From assembly GCA_015179125.1 (NCBI GenBank), contig WHVA01000319.1, forward strand, positions 1 through 64,000: a stretch of DNA of 64,000 nt, in the 5' to 3' direction. This DNA is from Gautieria morchelliformis. Lineage: Eukaryota; Basidiomycota; Agaricomycetes; Gomphales; Gomphaceae. This document shows, piece by piece, positions 57,492-64,000 of this stretch; the first letter of the stretch is position 1; each line of letters starts with the position of its first letter. The notes under the pieces are model-generated. The model was not told the origin of the DNA. It ran no database searches and saw only the letters and a list, made by a program, of their open reading frames with translations. The translations under genes and the position numbers were made by a program.

Positions 57492-58073
57492 GATGATGGT
57501 GAACCCTTACTTCTCTCAACCAAGCCGATCGAGAATCACTCCTCTGAGTCCTCTATATCGCTTCCTAACAATCTGATCCGTCCATTTTCAGTCACGAAAG
57601 AATGCATAATAGAAACCGAATCTATTCGACCAACAGCAGAGCCCGTTCCGAGTCATTCTCGCCCCTGTACACCATGTACAGAATCACTGACCGATGACCA
57701 TCTCCCATTCCATTCTTCGCCTCCTGACTCACCTCCGACAAAGAGGGCACACACCGCATATAAGCCTAATCAGTGCGTCCGCCTTCGAGCTAATCGTAAA
57801 ACTTGGCGAAGAAGACACCTTCATGTTAAACATGCACCCTACCATCCCTGAACCGACTTCGCTTCGTGCTGTAGGCAACGCCCCAGCCCCGACTACACTC
57901 CTCCACGAGAAACCCCTACCGAAAGACGAGTTAGAGATGTTCAGGGCTGTGGTACCATGACTTCTTCGATATCTTTTTGCATGCTAAAGCCAAAGACTTG
58001 CCCCCACATCGTCCCTATGACCACACCATCGAGATCGAGAACGATGGCACACCACCTCACGGTCCCATATACC

Positions 58074-58768
58074 TGTCACAAGTATCACATATTCACACAA
58101 TCCCCCCTCCTTTTCGTCTGCATCTTCGCAACAATCCACCGTCCTCCTGTTAGCGCCGCGCGCACACTCTTACGATCCTCACCTGATAATCCACCAGTCC
58201 ACACACGTCTACCCAAGCCCACACACGCACGTCCACATAGCCCACATCACACCATCAGACATCGATGCCCGCGGATCCATCCCTGAGCCCAAGAGCAGCC
58301 CGAGAGCGAGTGATCCATGGAGTGGCACAGTGGCTGAGCCACTACGCATGGACCTTTCCTTTTCCCATTTATCTTCCGCCACACATCACACATTTCTGAT
58401 ATTCCATTCCCATTCGATAGGTAGAATACACATGCGTAACAACAACCGGCACTCCAATCCCCATAGCACATGTCTCGCACATCCACCTACCGGCGCTGGT
58501 AACATCCCTTTCGACCTAGCACACCACACACAGGGGTTAAATAGCTGTCGCATGTATACTAGAACACCAGTCAATGGTACTCACTGTTTTCCAAAAAGAT
58601 TCTCTCATCTCGAAGTGCAGTTACATCTGCAACGACTCTATCAACAAGCATATACTTCTCATATACTCTCAGTCACTTGACTCTTGAACACAGCTCGATT
58701 CGGTTTCACTTGAAACTTGAGTTATATTTCTATCGAACCCAAAACATTCATATCCAAACATCTTATTA
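58074..58768. mobile_element. LTR-like insertion in Gypsy-2 (695 bp)
   Basis: Separates two halves of a continuous pol motif (PPHGPIY before, LSNSELEALCEYLDDM after). Flanked by ATACC (58069-58073 and 58769-58773). Starts TGTCACAAG and ends CATCTTATTA, so the right end is not a canonical CA. Probably a solo LTR of another family. Confidence 0.6.
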
Positions 58769-61700
58769 ATACCCACTCTCGAACAGCGAATTAGAAGCGC
58801 TCTGCGAATATCTCGATGACATGCTTGGCAAGGGATTTATCTGCTCCTCCCAATCACCTGGTGGTGCCCCTGTTGTGTTCACGCAGAAGAAGGATGGTAC
58901 ACTGTGAATGTGTGTGGACTATCAAGGGTTGAATCGTATCACGTGAAAGAACAAGTACCCTATCCCACTGATTCTGAGCCTTATTGACCAACTCAAAAGC
59001 GCGAACATCTATACCAAATTCAACCTTCGCGCCGGGTTCAATAATGTTCGGATCGCCTCTGGCCAAGAGTGGAAGACAGCCTTCTGAACTCGATATGGGT
59101 CCTTTGAATATCTCATCATGCCGTTCGGTTTAACGAACGCTCTGGCGACATTCCAGCACTTCATGAATGATATCTTCCAAGACATGGCTGACGTCTTCGT
59201 TGTAGTCTACCTCGACGACATCCTTATCTTCTCCAAGAACAGGAAGGATCACTTGGAACATGTCCGAATGGTCCTCGCCTGTCTTCGGAAGCACAACCTC
59301 TTCATAAAGCAAGAGAAGTGCCTTTTCCATTCGAACTGGGTCAAGTTTCTCGGATTCATCATTTCCCCTGCTGGGGTCTCCATGGACATCGAAAAGACAG
59401 CTGCAATCACAAAGTGGCCTGTACCGACGAACGTTCGCAAAGTCCAATCATTCCTAGGCTTTCTTCTACAGAATATTCATCATTTCGTTCTCAGACATTG
59501 TCCTGCCACTCACCCGCCTGACCAGAAAGGATATTCCATTCGCCTGGGACGTGAAGCAGCAGGAGGCTTTCGAAGCACTCAAACCCGCATTCTCACAGGC
59601 TCCAGTCCTCATCCACTCCGACCCAAGTAACCTGATTGTCATTGAAACAGACGCCTCCGACTACGCCATCGCCGCCATCATCTCCCAGATCACCCCCTCT
59701 GATGGTGGTATCCACCCGATCGCCTTCTATTCGTGAGGAATGGCACCTGCCGAAATGAACTATGAGATCTATGACAAGGAGCTGCTCACCATCTTTTGCG
59801 CCTTCAAGCAATGGCAAAACTACCTCGAAGGGGCATCCCACATCATCCTCGTCCTCTCTGACCACAAGAACCTTGAGTACTTAGCGACTACAAAACAGCT
59901 GACCTGACGACAGGTCCGTTGGTCCGAACACCTGTCAGGGTTCAACTACATCATTCGCTACCGAGCTGGGCGACTTGGCACAAAGCCGGATGCATTGACC
60001 CGTCGGGGCGATGTGTACCCTAAAGGGTAAAGGGGGGATGGTGCTTACGCATTGGCGAATCCCCACAACTTCCAGTCGATGTTTAAAACCGGGCAACTCA
60101 TTCGTGCCATCATCCTTGGCTCTGCATCACTGTTGACATCCATCCAACAGGGCCAGTTGACCGATCCCTTGTCCTCAGCCGACATCACCCGTCTTCAGTC
60201 TTAGTCGATGGTGGTCCCCCTTCCGAACGCGAAGCCAGACCCTTGGTCACTTGGAGAGGATGGCAAAACGCTGTTATACAAACAGCGAACATATGTCCCC
60301 GATCATAATGATATTCGCTTGGACATCCTTCGCTCGCTGCATGATCATCAGTTAGCAGGCCACCCAGGATCAGCAAAACGATGAAGAACATTCGGAGACA
60401 GCATCATTGGCCAAACATGTCCACCTTCGTCACCAACTATATCGGCTCCTGTTCCAAGTGTCACCACGCTAAATCCATTCATCACAAACCCTTCGGTCCG
60501 CTTCGCTTTCTCCCCATCAGCCAACGACCTTGGGATTCAATCTCCATGGACTTCATCGAGGGGCTCCCCCAGTCAGATGGACACGATATGATCCTCGTCA
60601 TTGTTGACAGGCTAACGAAGATGGCCCTGTTCATTCCGACATTCTCAGACATCGATTCAGGGGATGTCACCATGCTCTTCCTTCGCCATGTATTCGCTAA
60701 ACACGGTAGCCCCAGCGACATCATCTCCGATTGAGGGAAGCACTTCACATCCCGATTTTAGACCTCTCTCTGAGAAATCCTCGGCATCAAAGGCAATCTT
60801 TCTACAGCCTACCACCCCCAAACCGATGGACAGACCGAATGAGTAAACCAGATCCTCGAGCAGTATCTCCGAGTCTATATCAACTACCAGCAGGACGATT
60901 GGGTCGACCCTTTGCCTCTCGCCGAATTCGCCTACAACAACACAGCCCATTCGGCAACCCAGGTCACACCCTTCTTCGCCAACAAGGGGTTCCATCCAAA
61001 GCTCGAAGTATCGCTCACTTCGGTCGCTTCCGAGGACGTTTATCGCCAGTCGGCAGATCTCAAGGACCTTCACCAATACCTTTGAGATCAAATCAAGAAA
61101 TCAATTACCCAGTACACTTTGGCCACAACCAGTCACCGCATTCTGATGCCTGAGTTTCAGGTCGGCGACAGAGTATGGCTCGACTCGCGAAATATTCGCA
61201 CAAAACGGCCTTCGAAGAAACTCGACCACCGAAGACTTGGCCCATATCCTATCACGGCTAAAATATCTTCTCATGCGTTTCGCTTAGGCTTACCATTGGA
61301 CCTTCGCCAGATCCACCCTGTGTTTCATGTATCCCTTCTTGAACCCGCCACGACATCTACCATCCCAGGTCGACATGCAGACCCTCCACCTCCTATCAAA
61401 ATTGACTCCGCCGACGAGTACAAGATCACGAAAATCCTCGATAGTCATGACACTCTGTTCACATTCTACCTATATATCCAACTCCCTTGATCAATCTCCT
61501 CTCAATCCTCACCCAACTCCCTTCGACTCATTCTACTCCTGCAACCGACGCCTCGTCAGACGCTCTGAGCTCCCCATCAACCTCTTTGCTCCCCCCTCGA
61601 TGGCTAGTGAGAGTACCCACGGCTTGAGCGTCATACTTAGCCATCGTCTTGACCATACCCCTCGCTATCCGCGCCCTCTTGCCTTCCCGATCAGGAGCGA

Positions 61701-61804
61701 AGCAGATGCGCAGTCACCTCACAGTAACAGGCTCTGCAGCTTTTGCCGACCCAGGCGCACCCCCATCCGACTGCGAACCAGAAAGGGGGACTTCACCGAA
61801 TCCA

Positions 61805-62260
61805 TCACCAGGTTAACATAGTCGTCACAGGAATAATTGAGAAAACCATACCTTCCGGGTCCTTCCTAGTCACCTCCCTTTCTTCGCACACCTTCGATGT
61901 CAGCATAAAGATCGGAGCCGGAGTCGAATCAATATCCGCTTCTGCGGATACTGGTTCCAATGTCGATGCCGAACTCTCCAACCACACCCTCTCTTTCTGG
62001 ATCTCCTTCACCAGCTCGTCTACTTCGGACGGTCTTTCGAACGTTTGGTCGACCACCTCCTTGACCTGCAGCATTTTCCGAAGCTCCTCCTAGACCTCAT
62101 CGTTGAGGGAACAAAAGCTAATAAAAGAAAGAGCGGTACTCACTTGAACTCCTGCCGCATCGACCAACCACTGCTCCACATCCCCACGCGACTCTCCCCG
62201 AAGCTCTGGCCTAACCCTCTACACGGTCTGCGATCAATTGAGGAGAACTGAGTACCCAGG
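61805..62260 (-). other. Remnant of the antisense accessory gene in Gypsy-2
   Basis: The minus strand holds FERPSEVDELVKEIQKERVWL, matching FKRPSDVDDLVKEVKEAKEWL of the Gypsy-1 antisense gene at the same distance from the LTR. No six-cysteine cluster could be found, so only the N-terminal half remains. Confidence 0.65.
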
Positions 62261-62481
62261 TGTCATCATAGGGGCAGTACGCTTGGCTGGGGTGCTTAGA
62301 TGGGTCCCATAGCCCCGTTCCGCGCCGCGTTTTTAAACAGAAAAAGAAGTTGTGCACGGGCCACGCAGCTACACAGGGCCCAGACTTCAGAGATCCCATC
62401 GGGGGACCCATTACATCTTTAACGGTTCCGCCCCATCATAGGACGCAGCGTCGTTGGACTCCGAAGCTAGGAGGGGGGTAC

Positions 62482-63481
62482 TGTCATGACCTGTCTATTT
62501 CTCTTACCCCACTGTCTCTATGTTCCCCCTCGTCACTCCCTAGCATCTTCGCCAGAGTTCGCCTCACCCTCCGACCACTCCTCCTCTACGTCCACTCTAT
62601 CCGCTGTTCCCCCCATTCTCCAAACCGCTATTCGCTGCTCGCACATTTCGCCAGCAGGCACACCATCAAATACGATCGATATCATTTACCCGGCGCGATG
62701 GTTCATCACTAACCCCATCATCTTCTTAATCCAACCCCTTTGGGTGTTCATATGGCCAAAGTGTGTTTGTGGGACGTCCCTTCCGTAGGTCGTGTGGGAT
62801 CAACCCAGTAAACAAAGAGCCCGTGCAGGGTAGCACGTATGCGGGTCCCAAGACATGGTTTTGTCCATAAGTGCCTTCGCTCCCTTTACTCTCCATCGTT
62901 TCATGTTCGCACTCTTCCCTCACTCTATTGTATGTTTATTCCATCTACTTGGTATCATGACTGCGCACCCCTATCCAACCCTGACTCACGATGGCCTCTT
63001 TCCTATTCGCTGATACCTTACGAGCATTCGAATAAGTAGTTTACATTTGCATGTATATTCCCCAGTTCAATTATCATACGTCGTCCATCTTGTGCAAACT
63101 TGACCTTGGTGTGATCCACGTCTTGAGCCTTCTCCTGGAGATTTCTATCTTCGACCAGAAGAGGACTTAGGCATCACTGGTGAGTTCTCATACTTCATCT
63201 TTGTTACCTTAGCCTTTGAAATATTTTCTGTGCTGACGGCGAAGGGATTGTCGCTACTTAGACAACCCTTCCATGACACCTTGTACGTTACATCGTCAAG
63301 TGCCACGGGCGATTTCGCTATGCCTGTAGATAGGGCGAGCTCCGCTCGGGCAGCCCTCTTATCTTGTGAACATTTATTGGGTCACCTATTCGCCAAATGG
63401 CATACTTATTCGCACAAGTTATTCGGGCATTTGCTGTGTTCACTAATACATGATATTAACGCCTAAAAACCAATCTTGACA
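62482..63481 (+). repeat. Gypsy-2 3' LTR (1.0 kb)
   Basis: Starts TGTCATGACC after a polypurine tract and ends CTTGACA. Aligns with the Gypsy-1 5' LTR (17621-18894) with a net shortening of about 270 bases. Confidence 0.85.
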
Positions 63482-64000
63482 GCGCTCCTTTGGAGCCCTT
63501 CGCTGACAGCACAGAAAATAGTTCAAATGCTAAGGTAACAAAGATGAAGTATAAGAACTCACCAGTGATGCCTAAGTCCTCTTCTGGTCGAAGATAGAAA
63601 TCTCCAGGAGAAGGCTGAAGACGATGATCACAGCGAGGTCAAGTTTGCACAAGATGGACGACGTATGATAATTGAACTGAGGAATATACATGCGAATGTA
63701 AACTACTTATATCGAATGCTCGTAAGGTATCAGTGAATAGTAAAGAGGCCGTCATGAGTCAGGGTTGGATAGGGGTGCGCAGCCATGATACAACATAGAT
63801 GAAATAAACATACAATAGAGTGAAGGAAGAGTGTGAACTGAAATGACGGAGAGTAAAGGTGGCGAAGGCACTTACTTATGTATGAAACCATGTCTTGGGA
63901 CCTGCATACATGCCACCCTGCACGGACTCTTTGTCTACTAGGTTGATCCCACACGGCCTGCGGACGGTACGTCCCGCGAACACATCCTGGCCATATGAAC
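63482..64000 (-). mobile_element. Inverted partial LTR of the Gypsy-1/2 family, runs off the right edge
   Basis: Reading the minus strand from 64000 gives gttcatatggcca... to ...gcgaagggctc, matching the middle of the 17621-18894 LTR in reverse. It begins inside the LTR, not at its end, directly after the Gypsy-2 LTR, giving a tail-to-tail arrangement. Confidence 0.8.

Larger units (their letters stand above)
53799..57496 (-). mobile_element. Gypsy-3: chromodomain LTR retrotransposon, 3' part only
   Basis: Minus-strand order: integrase with chromodomain (57491-55947), an antisense accessory gene on the plus strand (54575-55560), and the 3' LTR whose outer end is at 53799 (TGTTACGTATCGAG). 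gag, protease, RT and RNase H are missing, as the element is cut at about 57496, where Gypsy-2 sequence begins. The integrase frame is long and unbroken, suggesting a fairly young element. Confidence 0.8.
57497..63481 (+). mobile_element. Gypsy-2: LTR retrotransposon of the Gypsy-1 LTR family, 5'-truncated
   Basis: Parts: protease/pol linker (57780-58068), RT (58770-59500, with MPFGLTNALATFQHFMN and VVYLDDILIFSKN), RNase H (59550-60000), integrase (60300-61200, SMDFIEGLPQSDGHD), GPY/F-like end (HPVFHVSLLEPAT, near 61315), remnant of the antisense accessory gene (61805-62260), polypurine tract and 3' LTR (62482-63481). Broken at many points, clearly older or faster decayed than Gypsy-3. It contains a 695-bp insertion at 58074-58768. 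Confidence 0.82.

Overview
The window reads as chromosomal DNA from a mushroom-forming basidiomycete (Agaricomycetes). The genes carry many GT-AG introns of about 45-70 nt, and the gene families are typical of that class: C2-plus-STAND (NWD/NACHT-type) proteins, FunK1-like kinases, DUF6533 and other seven-helix membrane proteins, a multi-exon cytochrome P450, a patatin/NB-ARC/TPR NLR-like protein, and chromodomain Gypsy and Copia retrotransposons. All calls were made by eye from translation, splice-site and repeat reading; no database was searched.

Layout. 1-16.5 kb is the gene-bearing part: a C2-STAND gene fragment (minus), a DUF6533 membrane protein gene (minus), a FunK1 kinase pseudogene (minus), an apparently intact P450 gene (8658-10774, plus), an apparently intact seven-helix membrane protein gene (11048-12299, minus), a small secreted-protein candidate, and a ruined ubiquitin-conjugating-enzyme copy. 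16.5-24.1 kb holds a TA-flanked MITE-like element, a LINE 3' end and Gypsy-1. 24.1-33.9 kb is a second copy of the DUF6533 locus, split into three pieces by a short Copia element and by a DNA transposon that itself holds a 5.2 kb long-TIR element carrying a kinase copy. 33.9-41.3 kb is Copia-2 with three further insertions. 41.4-42.6 kb is a multi-exon gene of unknown function. 45.9-50.6 kb is a patatin-NB-ARC-TPR gene whose TPR array holds a solo LTR. 51.6-64 kb is almost entirely LTR material: two solo LTRs, Gypsy-3 (minus), Gypsy-2 (plus), and an inverted LTR piece at the right edge.

Most striking signal. Two different Gypsy elements (Gypsy-1 and Gypsy-3) carry, between pol and the 3' LTR and on the strand opposite to pol, an accessory gene with a six-cysteine cluster whose spacing fits the fungal Zn(II)2Cys6 (GAL4-type) domain. 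In Gypsy-1 it has three short canonical introns in the antisense direction and looks whole. Gypsy-2 keeps a remnant of the same antisense gene without the cluster. An antisense, spliced, DNA-binding-like accessory gene is the best candidate here for an undescribed system.

The intact host genes (P450, seven-helix protein, DUF6533 protein) are unrelated in function and do not form an obvious cluster. The window mainly records repeated insertion, solo-LTR formation and gene-fragment duplication in a transposon-rich region.
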